From the NCBI GenBank assembly GCA_017539105.1, contig JAFYHQ010000009.1, forward strand, positions 1 through 64,000: 64,000 bases of DNA. The letters are read 5' to 3'. How positions within the stretch are numbered: the stretch's first letter is position 1; each line of letters begins with the position of its first letter. Shown in pieces: positions 49,169 through 57,202 of the stretch. The notes beneath the pieces are model-generated. The model ran no database searches. It worked only from the letters and a program-made list of their open reading frames with translations, and had not been told where the DNA came from. The DNA comes from Erysipelotrichaceae bacterium. GTDB taxonomy: Bacteria; Bacillota_I; Bacilli_A; Erysipelotrichales; Erysipelotrichaceae. Both the position numbers and the translations under genes were made by a program.

Positions 49169-49947
49169 TAGAACTGACCCTGGAAGAATGCAAGAAGATA
49201 TCGCTGGATATCCTGATCGATATCGCCGGTTTCTGTGACAGACATGATCTCACATATTTTTTGAGTGTCGGGACTTTGCTGGGAGCGGTAAGGCATCAGG
49301 GTTATATTCCCTGGGATGATGACATCGATATCATGATGCCAAGACCGGACTATATCCGTCTGTTAAACGAATATGACGGCCCATACAAGATCCTGAAGCC
49401 AAGCGCAGGACTTTTGTATTATGCCAAGGCCTACGATCCAAAAACCGTTAAATATGAAGCCGATACGGACTACAAGAAAAACAAACCGATTGGCGTGGAT
49501 ATCGATATCTTTCCGCTGGATGGGATCGTGAACGATCAGAAGGTCATCGATAAGCTTTATAAGAAAGAGTGTTTCCTGGAGATGCTGCTGAGACTCTCGA
49601 ATCAGCCGATCTTCTTACGCAAGAATCCTCTGAAAGCGATCTTCCGTATCATTCCGCGCATCATCGGAAGCAAGAATCTTGTTCGCATGATTGAAAAGAA
49701 TGCAATGACCTATGATTACGACAAGAGCGATTATGTCATCCGCATGCGCTGGTCGCCGAACGGGTTTACCGGCGCTTTGCCGAAGGAAGTCTATGAGAAA
49801 GCAGAGGGACAGTTCGAGGGACATACTTTCTGCATTCCCAAAGGATACGATGCGTTTTTGACCGCGTTCTTTGGCGATTATATGACCATCCCGGAAGAAG
49901 AAGACCGGGTGACGCACAGTTTCAAGTGCTACAGGATCGAAGAATGA
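49165..49947 (+). CDS. LicD-family phosphotransferase, second copy
   Basis: A 260-residue LicD protein with the core DILIDIAGFCDRHDLTYFLSVGTLLGAVRHQGYIPWDDDIDIMMPRPDY and VDIDIFPLDGI. It is shorter than the first LicD and only moderately similar, so it probably acts on a different sugar or position. It ends FGDYMTIPEEEDRVTHSF, a C-terminal motif common in the family. Coupled by 4-bp overlaps to the Wzx before it and the GT4 after it. Confidence 0.9.
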   Translation: MIELTLEECKKISLDILIDIAGFCDRHDLTYFLSVGTLLGAVRHQGYIPWDDDIDIMMPRPDYIRLLNEYDGPYKILKPSAGLLYYAKAYDPKTVKYEADTDYKKNKPIGVDIDIFPLDGIVNDQKVIDKLYKKECFLEMLLRLSNQPIFLRKNPLKAIFRIIPRIIGSKNLVRMIEKNAMTYDYDKSDYVIRMRWSPNGFTGALPKEVYEKAEGQFEGHTFCIPKGYDAFLTAFFGDYMTIPEEEDRVTHSFKCYRIEE

Positions 49948-51059
49948 AAACGAAGGTCGTAGAATTTATCGGAAGGATACAGGATGGCGGAGCGGAGACC
50001 CTGGTGAAGGACTATGCTTTGCTGCTGGATAAAGAGCTTTTCGATGTGACGGTCCTGTGCGAAGATTACGTGCCGGAGTCCAATGTCTATAAGCAGATGG
50101 TCGGCAACGGCGTGAAGATCGTCGCCATGTATGAACCATCGTTTTTTGTGAATAAAGTCCTGGCAAGACTGCTGGGAAAGAAATATGTCGCGGGTCTGTT
50201 CCGTAAGGCAATCAGGCAGCTGAAGCCGGATGTGATCCATACGCATCTGGAACTGCTGGAAGTGCTTTATCATGCCAGAGACTGTCTGGATGGAATCAGG
50301 CTCCTTTTTACCTGCCACAATCCGCCTGAGATGCTGATCGGCGATCAGAGACCTGCCGAACGGGATGCCTGCAGGTATCTCTTGGATCACAATGGTCTGC
50401 AGATCATCGCTTTGCATCGGGATATGGCCGATGAGATCAACGAAATGTTTGGTATCGATAACTGTGCAATCATCCGCAACGGTATCGACTTCGCGAAATT
50501 CCGTGATGTCGCGGAAGACAGACATGTGATACGTCAGGAACTGGGAATCGGTGACAGTACCTATGTGATCGGCCAGATCGGCCGTTTCACGTACCAGAAG
50601 AATCCGGAATTTACCGTGCAGGTATTTAACAAACTTCTCGAAACGAAGGAAGATGCCTGCCTCTTGCTGATAGGAAGAGGAAAACAGGAAAACGAACTGC
50701 GTCAGCTCATCCGCGATCTGCAGATCGAAGACAAAGTCAAAATACTGATCAGTCGCGACGATATTCCGCGTCTCTTGAAGGCGATGGATGTCTTTATCCT
50801 GCCTTCCCGTTTCGAGGGATTCGGTATCGTGCTGATCGAAGCGCAGGTCGCAGGACTGCCTTGCGTAGTCTCCGATCAGGTTCCTCAAGAAGCCTACCAG
50901 AGCCCTCATATCACCCGTCTGAGTCTCGATGATGATATGAAAGTCTGGGTCGAAGCTTTGCTGGATCCGAAAGGCAACATCGATCATTACGGCAATCTCG
51001 ATGATTACGATATGCATAAAGAGATCCGTAATCTGGAAAAGCTTTACCTAAAAAAATAA
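49944..51059 (+). CDS. GT4-family glycosyltransferase
   Basis: A 371-residue GT-B enzyme. It starts VVEFIGRIQDGGAETLVKDYALLL (a Gly-rich acceptor loop), has NGIDFAKF, GQIGRFTYQKNPEF, then LLIGRG and the donor-binding PSRFEGFGIVLIEAQVAGLPCVVSD (EGFG...E). Very similar in type to EpsF/capsular GT4 enzymes. It is the last forward gene of this operon; its stop lies within the terminator hairpin shared with the reverse-strand operon. Confidence 0.9.
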   Translation: MKTKVVEFIGRIQDGGAETLVKDYALLLDKELFDVTVLCEDYVPESNVYKQMVGNGVKIVAMYEPSFFVNKVLARLLGKKYVAGLFRKAIRQLKPDVIHTHLELLEVLYHARDCLDGIRLLFTCHNPPEMLIGDQRPAERDACRYLLDHNGLQIIALHRDMADEINEMFGIDNCAIIRNGIDFAKFRDVAEDRHVIRQELGIGDSTYVIGQIGRFTYQKNPEFTVQVFNKLLETKEDACLLLIGRGKQENELRQLIRDLQIEDKVKILISRDDIPRLLKAMDVFILPSRFEGFGIVLIEAQVAGLPCVVSDQVPQEAYQSPHITRLSLDDDMKVWVEALLDPKGNIDHYGNLDDYDMHKEIRNLEKLYLKK

Positions 51060-51075
51060 GCTCCGAAGAGCTTAT
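51051..51075. terminator. Terminator between convergent glycan operons
   Basis: ATAAGCTC/GAGCTTAT, 8 bp with a CGAA tetraloop. On the minus strand it is followed by a run of T residues, so it mainly ends the reverse operon; both stop codons touch the stem. Confidence 0.75.
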
Positions 51076-52211
51076 CAGTTGTATTGATCGAAGTGATCCA
51101 TCATCAGATAGTATGGTTTTGGATCATCGGGATCGTAATAGAATGTCACATCCGTTTTCTTGAAATCATAGAGCCATTGAGCCTGAGAGATCATGCCGCC
51201 ATTGACTCTTTTTTCATAATCGACCGGTTCATTCATGCCCGTGTAGTTTTCAGGAATCACAGGAGTTTCGGAAACGATCTCACCCTTCAGCATCGACTTC
51301 ATCCAGTCTACGATGATCGGCTGTTTCAGGAATACGGTCGGATAGGACCATGGCGAATTACGAAAATTGATTTCGCCGAAGTATAGCGTATCATCCTGAT
51401 CGATCAGGAATTCGACTTCGAAGATGCCTTCGAATCCGATTTCTGCAAAGACTTCCGACAGTTTCCGGTTGATCTCTTCTTTGTCTGCGTTGTGTACCGT
51501 GAAATACGGGCTGTAGTAGCCTTTGATCAGGTAGTTGTAGGTCATGGCAACGCCATAGTATGCCTTCCTGCCATGATCGATCACATAACCTTCCATGGCA
51601 TATTCGTTTTTCTTGTCGATGTATTTCTGCAGGATAACTTCCGGAGTCTTGATGGAAGCGTAGGCTTTTTTCAGTTCCTCTTCGTTTTCGCAGATGAAGA
51701 CATCGGATTTCCATCCGCCGATGACCGGAGAAATGGACTTGGTGATGACGGGATAGACAAGATCTTCCGGAATCGTGCCATTTGGCACACGTTTCGTTTC
51801 AAGGACATTCAAGCCATGCTTACGGGCGATTTCCAGGATCCTTGACTTATCCATGTATTCGATGATCCCATCCATTTTTCCTGCGTTGAAAACGATGAAA
51901 TGATTCTTGAGCTCTTCATAGTGGCGATCCAGATAGGCGATCGTCTTGTCGTCGCCGGTCAGCACGAAAGGTTTCGGTTCTTCGTTGCCATATTCTTTCA
52001 GAAGGAACTCATAAGCTTCCTCGACGCTTTCTACGTAGTGGCATACGGAAACATAACGGCTGGAAGAAGCGATCTTGCCTTTGCCTTTGATGGCGATATA
52101 GATCGGATCGATCCCATTCTTTCCTAAACCGCGGATCATGCTGAGAGGATTATAGTGTTCGATGGAAACGAGAATGACCAGATGTCCATCGAGGCGATTG
52201 TTTGCATTCAT
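51075..52211 (-). CDS. ATP-grasp ligase (D-aspartate-ligase-like)
   Basis: A 378-residue ATP-grasp enzyme. The N-terminal GHLVILVSIEHYNPLSMIRGLGKNGIDPIYIA part, the central ATP-binding PVITKSISP...VILQKYIDKKNEYAMEGYVID and the Mg-binding GIFEVEFLIDQDDTLYFGEINFRNSPWSY are in order. The layout resembles D-aspartate ligases and other amino acid ligases that join a carboxylate to an amine. It is last in a three-gene operon after a GT4 and a PIG-L deacetylase, so ligation to a freed sugar amine is a plausible job. AAGGAG precedes the ATG. Confidence 0.85.
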   Translation of the reverse strand: MNANNRLDGHLVILVSIEHYNPLSMIRGLGKNGIDPIYIAIKGKGKIASSSRYVSVCHYVESVEEAYEFLLKEYGNEEPKPFVLTGDDKTIAYLDRHYEELKNHFIVFNAGKMDGIIEYMDKSRILEIARKHGLNVLETKRVPNGTIPEDLVYPVITKSISPVIGGWKSDVFICENEEELKKAYASIKTPEVILQKYIDKKNEYAMEGYVIDHGRKAYYGVAMTYNYLIKGYYSPYFTVHNADKEEINRKLSEVFAEIGFEGIFEVEFLIDQDDTLYFGEINFRNSPWSYPTVFLKQPIIVDWMKSMLKGEIVSETPVIPENYTGMNEPVDYEKRVNGGMISQAQWLYDFKKTDVTFYYDPDDPKPYYLMMDHFDQYN

Positions 52212-52220
52212 GCGGACTCC

Positions 52221-52883
52221 TTACAGGCTGAAATTCTTGTCGAAAGTAGATTCGATACGCAGTACCTCGAAGGCTTCGGCATACTTCTTGCCGATCTCAT
52301 AGCCTCTGAAACCGCAACGCGCATGCACGCCGTCGATCCAGTCTTCGCCGCCGAATTTGTGGTATTCCGACTTGTGTTCACGCAAAGATGCGATCTTCTG
52401 CTCGATGGTTGAACTGATGTCGACATAGAGCTGCGGCTTGAAGGCCACATAGGATCTCCCCGATGGAGAGATCGGTTCATAGAAGAAGATCGTATTCCTT
52501 CTGCGGGCCGCGGAAATCGTGGCATTGCTGACGCCGGCGTGTGCTTGATGGGTATCGAACGGATGATGGGTGAAGATGATATCGGGATCATAGTCGCTGA
52601 TGCAGACATCGATCGCATTGACCACGTCGGAGGTCCAAGGGATATCTTTGGTCGGGAAGTCGAGGATCTCGATGTCGGTGATGCCAAGGGTATTCAAGGC
52701 TTTCGTGCCTTCTTCGACCGCAAGCTCATCGGATCGCTGCACCTTTCCTTCTTTGTTCGTATAACCGGATTTGCTCATGATAAGCACTTTGACGTCATGG
52801 CCATTCTCTACCGCCTTGCACAGCGTTCCGCCGCAGGCGATTTCGATGTCATCCAGATGTGCTCCGATTGCCAGTATTTTCAT
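52221..52883 (-). CDS. PIG-L/LmbE-family N-deacetylase
   Basis: A 220-residue zinc deacetylase. The zinc/catalytic block is AIGAHLDDIEIACGGTL (AHxDD) and the second metal block FTHHPFDTHQAHAGV (HxxH). Members remove N-acetyl from GlcNAc in glycolipids, bacillithiol/mycothiol precursors and antibiotics. The neighbours (GT4, ATP-grasp) suggest the substrate is a GlcNAc-type residue of the surface glycan or its lipid-linked precursor. It is 12 bp after the GT gene and 9 bp before the ligase gene. Confidence 0.9.
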   Translation of the reverse strand: MKILAIGAHLDDIEIACGGTLCKAVENGHDVKVLIMSKSGYTNKEGKVQRSDELAVEEGTKALNTLGITDIEILDFPTKDIPWTSDVVNAIDVCISDYDPDIIFTHHPFDTHQAHAGVSNATISAARRRNTIFFYEPISPSGRSYVAFKPQLYVDISSTIEQKIASLREHKSEYHKFGGEDWIDGVHARCGFRGYEIGKKYAEAFEVLRIESTFDKNFSL

Positions 52884-52895
52884 AATAATCTCCTT

Positions 52896-54107
52896 CTATT
52901 CGGTTTCGAGTACCTCTTTGTACAGATCGATATACTCCTGATATTTATCATACATGTTGAAGTGATGCGCGCGCTTCAGGCACGATTCTTTCGTGTATGG
53001 TTTTGTTTCGCAGATCCTGTAGATCTCTTTCTCGAGCGCGTCGATGTCTCCCATCGGGACTGCCGAACCGCAGGTCTCGTCGATGACTTCCGCACAGCCT
53101 CCGGTATCATAAGTCAGCAGCGGGATTCCGCAGGCGATCGCTTCCATGTTGACGGTCGGGAAGTTGTCATCCGTCGTCGGATTCACGAAGACATCGGCTG
53201 CCGAATAGATCTCGGCGAGTTCTTTCTGGTTCTGGGTGCGATGGATGGAAATGATGTTGTCAGGCAGCAGCTTATCCGTTTCTTCGTTCGTGCCAACCAT
53301 GACGATACGGTAATCATCCGGAAGACGTTTGGCCAGTTCCAGAAAAACATAGAGGCCTTTGCAGGTATCCCACCAGTAGGCAACGCCAAGGACGATGTGT
53401 TTGCCCTGAAGCTGATGCTTCTCGATAAAATCGGAATCGGTCGGTTGAAAGATATCGAGATTGATGCCGTTGTTGATGACGCGAATCGGATGATGGTCTT
53501 TGAACAGAGAGATCCTTACCAGATCGGACAGCCACCTGGATGGCGTAACGATGGTCATCCTATCCAGGCTGTTGTAGATCTGTTTCCTTTCTTTCCAGAT
53601 TCTGGCGCTTGGGTCGAACACAAGGGTCGGCGGGAAGAAGTCACGATGCGGACAGCTGCCGCAGCCATCTCTCCATTTCTCGCAACGGAACTGCGCGCAC
53701 CTTCCGGTAAATGCCCAGTTGTCATGCATGGTCCAGATGACCGGTATTTCGTTTTTTCTCAGATAAGAAAAAAACATCCGGATATTGAGATAGTTCTCAC
53801 ATAAGGAATGGATATGGATCAGATCAGGCTTGAGCTTTTTCAGCTTACGGATAAAAAGCCAGGTATTAATCACGTTGAAACAGCCGTTCAATCCTGTCAG
53901 AAAGGCCAGACGTTCGGAAACGACCCGATCCAGCCAGGTTCCGATGTAGATCTGGTCCTCGTATTTATACTTCAGACCGAAACGGGAACGGCGGCAGCAG
54001 GTGTAGACTTTCAGATCCTGTTTCCTGGCGGCAGCGGCGATATTCAATACCACGTTTCCGGTAGAAGCATAGTTGTTGCTGTTGACCTCAACCACGGTTT
54101 TCATCAT
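52896..54107 (-). CDS. GT4-family glycosyltransferase
   Basis: A 403-residue GT-B enzyme. It has an N-terminal NSNNYASTGNVVLNIAAAARKQ loop, the Cys/Trp-rich TMHDNWAFTGRCAQFRCEKWRDGCGSCPHR segment typical of WcaC/colanic-acid-type transferases, VINNGINLDIF, and the donor site NPTTDDNFPTVNMEAIACGIPLLTYD. It starts with two adjacent ATGs (54107 and 54104) and no ribosome-binding site; a TATAAT ends just upstream. First gene of the reverse operon, diverging from an acyltransferase gene only 31 bp away. Confidence 0.9.
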   Translation of the reverse strand: MMKTVVEVNSNNYASTGNVVLNIAAAARKQDLKVYTCCRRSRFGLKYKYEDQIYIGTWLDRVVSERLAFLTGLNGCFNVINTWLFIRKLKKLKPDLIHIHSLCENYLNIRMFFSYLRKNEIPVIWTMHDNWAFTGRCAQFRCEKWRDGCGSCPHRDFFPPTLVFDPSARIWKERKQIYNSLDRMTIVTPSRWLSDLVRISLFKDHHPIRVINNGINLDIFQPTDSDFIEKHQLQGKHIVLGVAYWWDTCKGLYVFLELAKRLPDDYRIVMVGTNEETDKLLPDNIISIHRTQNQKELAEIYSAADVFVNPTTDDNFPTVNMEAIACGIPLLTYDTGGCAEVIDETCGSAVPMGDIDALEKEIYRICETKPYTKESCLKRAHHFNMYDKYQEYIDLYKEVLETE

Positions 54108-54111
54108 TGTT

Positions 54112-54131
54112 ATTATACATCATGTTATAAT
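54112..54131. promoter_or_regulatory. Face-to-face divergent promoters in a 31-bp gap
   Basis: Reverse promoter: TATAAT at 54117-54112 with ATTACA 17 bp upstream (54140-54135); predicted start 54105, between the two ATGs at 54107 and 54104. Forward promoter: TATAAT at 54126-54131 with an extended -10 TG (54123-54124); predicted start 54138, next to the ATG at 54139. The reverse -35 overlaps the forward start codon, so the two promoters should interfere. Confidence 0.65.
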
Positions 54132-54138
54132 CTGTGTA

Positions 54139-55206
54139 ATGAAACGCTATTCCCCTGAACAGGACAGGAAGAAACGGATCGAATGGGTCGATATCGCCAA
54201 GTTTATCGGCATCTTTTTTGTGATGCTGAGTCATTTCGAGTCTTGTCCGTCATTTCTGAGGGAATTTTTTACGCCATTCTATCTGGCCATTTTCTTTTTC
54301 TGTTCCGGTTTCACTTACCGTCATAAAGAAGGCTTCTTTGATTTCTTCAAAAAGAAAGTCCGGCAGCTGGTCCTGCCATGGTTCATTTACAGCAATCTGA
54401 ATATCATCCTGTCGAATATCCTTTCTTTCAAGGAACATGCCAGTGATTTCAAGACGGAACTGTTCAGGAATCTGTTGCAGATAAGATACTATGACGAGCG
54501 TCTGTGGTTCATTCCTGCGCTGTTCTCGGCTTATCTGGTATTCTATTTCGTGATCCGTTGGTATGAGAAGAAACAGGAGAAAGGGCAGCTTCTGCTGCTG
54601 TGTGCGGTGCTGGCTTTCTTGAGAAAGATCTACAAGCAGTTCATGGACCCGGAACTGCTGCCTTGGAAATTGATCAATCTGCCTTGGCATATCGACTACA
54701 TCCCGACCGCCATGCTGTTTATGGTGCTGGGTTATCTGTTCAGAGATACAGAAACATCTTTTGATGAGAAACTGGATTGGAAGAAGAAACTGCTGATCGT
54801 AGCGGCTTATCTCTTCCTTGTCTACTATCCTTATGTCACAGGCGTTTCCTTTGCCTGGTTCCTTGATTTTTTCTATGATCATATCTGTCATATCCTGGGA
54901 ATCATTCTTGTTGTCATGGCCGCAAAGAAGACCCCTGCAAACAGACTCCTGCTTTATATCGGAAGCAATACCCTGATTTATTTCTGTCTGCACAATAAAG
55001 CGATCACCGCCCTGGAAGCATGCTTCAGGCATTTTGTGTCCGGACCGTATCAAAGCCTTGCCGCAAACCCTTTGCTGTCAGCGCTCTTCTGTTTCGCGAT
55101 GACGGCTGTCGTAGCACTGATTCTGCTGATTCCGACGATGTTTATCAACCGATATCTGCCATGGACGGTCGGAAGAACAGCGAGCCGGAAAGATCCCGGA
55201 CAATAA
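54139..55206 (+). CDS. Membrane acyltransferase (acyltransferase-3 family)
   Basis: A 355-residue, ten-helix acyltransferase. The N-terminal motif RIEWVDIAKFIGIFFVMLSHFESCPSF (with the active-site-type His in LSHF) and FYLAIFFFCSGFTYRHKEG match the family, which O-acetylates or otherwise acylates exported sugars. The C-terminus is short and basic. The ATG at 54139 is chosen because the open frame upstream crosses the divergent gene's start and the promoter. No ribosome-binding site; see the divergent promoter entry. Confidence 0.87.
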   Translation: MKRYSPEQDRKKRIEWVDIAKFIGIFFVMLSHFESCPSFLREFFTPFYLAIFFFCSGFTYRHKEGFFDFFKKKVRQLVLPWFIYSNLNIILSNILSFKEHASDFKTELFRNLLQIRYYDERLWFIPALFSAYLVFYFVIRWYEKKQEKGQLLLLCAVLAFLRKIYKQFMDPELLPWKLINLPWHIDYIPTAMLFMVLGYLFRDTETSFDEKLDWKKKLLIVAAYLFLVYYPYVTGVSFAWFLDFFYDHICHILGIILVVMAAKKTPANRLLLYIGSNTLIYFCLHNKAITALEACFRHFVSGPYQSLAANPLLSALFCFAMTAVVALILLIPTMFINRYLPWTVGRTASRKDPGQ

Positions 55207-55224
55207 ACACAAAAAACGACTGCT

Positions 55225-55253
55225 TTGTTATAAAAAGTAATATGTTGTAAAAT
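55225..55253 (+). promoter_or_regulatory. Candidate promoter with +1 at the pglF-like start codon
   Basis: TTGTTA (55225-55230), 17 bp, TAAAAT (55248-55253). The predicted start is 55260, exactly the A of the ATG. AAAGG is only one base from the ATG and could not serve as a normal ribosome-binding site. Confidence 0.6.
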
Positions 55254-55259
55254 AAAGGC

Positions 55260-57200
55260 ATGAGCAAAACTCGTGCTTTTTATATTGAACATTGGAAGGT
55301 CATTGCGCTCTTTCTGATCATATATGATTTCGTAACGATCTGTTTTTCTTATTTCTTCGGATTATGGCTGCGTTTCGATTTCCGCTATCTGTCGATTCCG
55401 CAGGCTTATCTTCTTGTTTACTACAAATTCATCATTCCGTTTGCGATCCTGAGCATCGTGATCTACTGGTTCATGAAACTCTATCGCAGCATCTGGCGTT
55501 TTGCGAGCTACAATGAACTGATCAATATCGCGATCGCGACATTTACATGCGGCATTCTGAATTTCGTTCTGACCCGTCTGTTCGGGGCAAGAATGCCAGG
55601 TTCCTATCATGTGATCGGTTTCCTCCTGCAAGCGATGTTTGCGGCAGTCATCCGTTTTTCGTATCGTTTCGTGATCCTGCTGAAACGTCAGCAAAGAAAT
55701 AACAAGAACAATACCAATGTCATGCTGATCGGAGCGGGCGATGCGGGCCTGACGATCCTGCGCGACATCAACAAGAATATGGATTCGACGGCGAAAGTCG
55801 TCTGCATCATCGATGACAATACCAACAAGTTCGGCCGTTACATCGATGGCGTGCCGGTTGTCGGCGGCAGAGACGATATCCTGAAGAATGTCGAGAAATA
55901 CAATATCAGCAAGATCTATTATGCGATCCCATCCAGCACGAATGCGCAGAAAAGGGATATCCTGAATATCTGCCGGGAAACGGGCTGCGAGATCAAGGTA
56001 CTGCCTGGCATTCAGCAGATCGTCAATGGCGATGTTTCTGTCAGCATGATGAAGAGCGTCGCGATCGAAGACCTGTTGGGAAGAGATGTGGTCAATGTCA
56101 ATAACGAGGAGATCGCGGATTTTGTCAGGGATAAGGTCGTCATGGTCACAGGCGGAGGCGGTTCCATCGGTTCGGAACTCTGCCGTCAGATCAGCAAGCA
56201 TCATCCGAAGCAGCTGATCATTTTCGAGATCTACGAGAACAACGCCTATGACATTCAGCAGGAACTCAAGCGCGATCATCCGGAACTGGATCTGGTCGTG
56301 CTGATCGGTTCCGTGAGAGACTCCAAGCGGATCGACCAGGTATTCGACCGTTACCGTCCGCAGATCGTCTATCATGCGGCAGCCCATAAACATGTTCCGC
56401 TGATGGAAGCTTCGCCTTGCGAAGCCATCAAAAACAATACGATCGGCACTTTCAAGACGGCGTATGCCGCTACCAAATATGGTACGGAACGTTTCGTTCT
56501 GATTTCTACGGATAAGGCTGTCAATCCTACCAATATCATGGGTGCCTCCAAGCGCATGTGCGAAATGGTCATTCAGACGTTCGCGAAACTGATCCAAAAC
56601 AAGGAAACGGAAAAACTGGCGGTCGTCGAAGACTGTTTCTCGGAAGTGAGTGCCGATCATCTGGAAAGCCGGACGGAATTTGTCGCGGTACGTTTCGGGA
56701 ATGTTCTGGGTTCCAACGGTTCCGTCATTCCTCTGTTCAAGAAACAGATCGAAGCAGGCGGTCCTGTCACGGTCACTCATCCGGACATCATCCGTTACTT
56801 CATGACCATTCCGGAAGCGGTATCGCTGGTCCTGCAGGCGGGGGTCTATGCCAAGGGCGGAGAGATTTTCATCCTGGATATGGGCGAGCCGGTCAAGATC
56901 GATACTTTGGCCCGCAACCTGATCAAACTCTCGGGATTCAAACCGGATGAGGATATCAAGATCGTTTATACCGGACTCAGACCCGGGGAAAAACTGTATG
57001 AAGAAAAACTGATGGATGCCGAAGGAAACAAGAAGACGGAGAATGATCTGATCTATATCGGAGAGCCGTTGGATATCGATGAGGACAGATTCCTGAAACA
57101 GCTGAAAGAACTCTATGAAGCATCCTATGACAATGATGAAGAACGACTGCTGAAACTATCGGCAGAAACCGTCCCGACATATACAAGAAACGAGGAATAG
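55260..57200 (+). CDS. UDP-GlcNAc 4,6-dehydratase, membrane type (PglF/WbpM/CapD-like)
   Basis: A 646-residue protein with four N-terminal membrane helices (to about residue 130), a first Rossmann domain (MLIGAGDAGLTILRDI) and the catalytic SDR domain: MVTGGGGSIGSELCRQI, HAAAHKHVPLMEASP, STDKAVNPTNIMGASKRMCEM (Met in place of the usual Tyr, as in the family) and RFGNVLGSNGSVIPLFKKQI. It converts UDP-GlcNAc to the 4-keto-6-deoxy sugar, the first step to UDP-bacillosamine or related sugars. Head of an operon that runs off the window; the next gene is the matching aminotransferase. Confidence 0.93.
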   Translation: MSKTRAFYIEHWKVIALFLIIYDFVTICFSYFFGLWLRFDFRYLSIPQAYLLVYYKFIIPFAILSIVIYWFMKLYRSIWRFASYNELINIAIATFTCGILNFVLTRLFGARMPGSYHVIGFLLQAMFAAVIRFSYRFVILLKRQQRNNKNNTNVMLIGAGDAGLTILRDINKNMDSTAKVVCIIDDNTNKFGRYIDGVPVVGGRDDILKNVEKYNISKIYYAIPSSTNAQKRDILNICRETGCEIKVLPGIQQIVNGDVSVSMMKSVAIEDLLGRDVVNVNNEEIADFVRDKVVMVTGGGGSIGSELCRQISKHHPKQLIIFEIYENNAYDIQQELKRDHPELDLVVLIGSVRDSKRIDQVFDRYRPQIVYHAAAHKHVPLMEASPCEAIKNNTIGTFKTAYAATKYGTERFVLISTDKAVNPTNIMGASKRMCEMVIQTFAKLIQNKETEKLAVVEDCFSEVSADHLESRTEFVAVRFGNVLGSNGSVIPLFKKQIEAGGPVTVTHPDIIRYFMTIPEAVSLVLQAGVYAKGGEIFILDMGEPVKIDTLARNLIKLSGFKPDEDIKIVYTGLRPGEKLYEEKLMDAEGNKKTENDLIYIGEPLDIDEDRFLKQLKELYEASYDNDEERLLKLSAETVPTYTRNEE

Positions 57201-57202
57201 AT

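Noticed and set aside
51075-54107. True bacillithiol or mycothiol biosynthesis
   Set aside because: The GT has features of polysaccharide transferases, the third enzyme is ATP-grasp and not BshC or a CysRS-like MshC, and the genes are embedded in a polysaccharide locus.
55362-56780. Long antisense open frame opposite the pglF-like gene (others at 49929-51017, 43927-45156 and 32236-33318)
   Set aside because: They lie wholly or mostly opposite well-supported coding genes, show low-complexity H/R/D/I-rich translations typical of mirrored codons, and have no family motifs.
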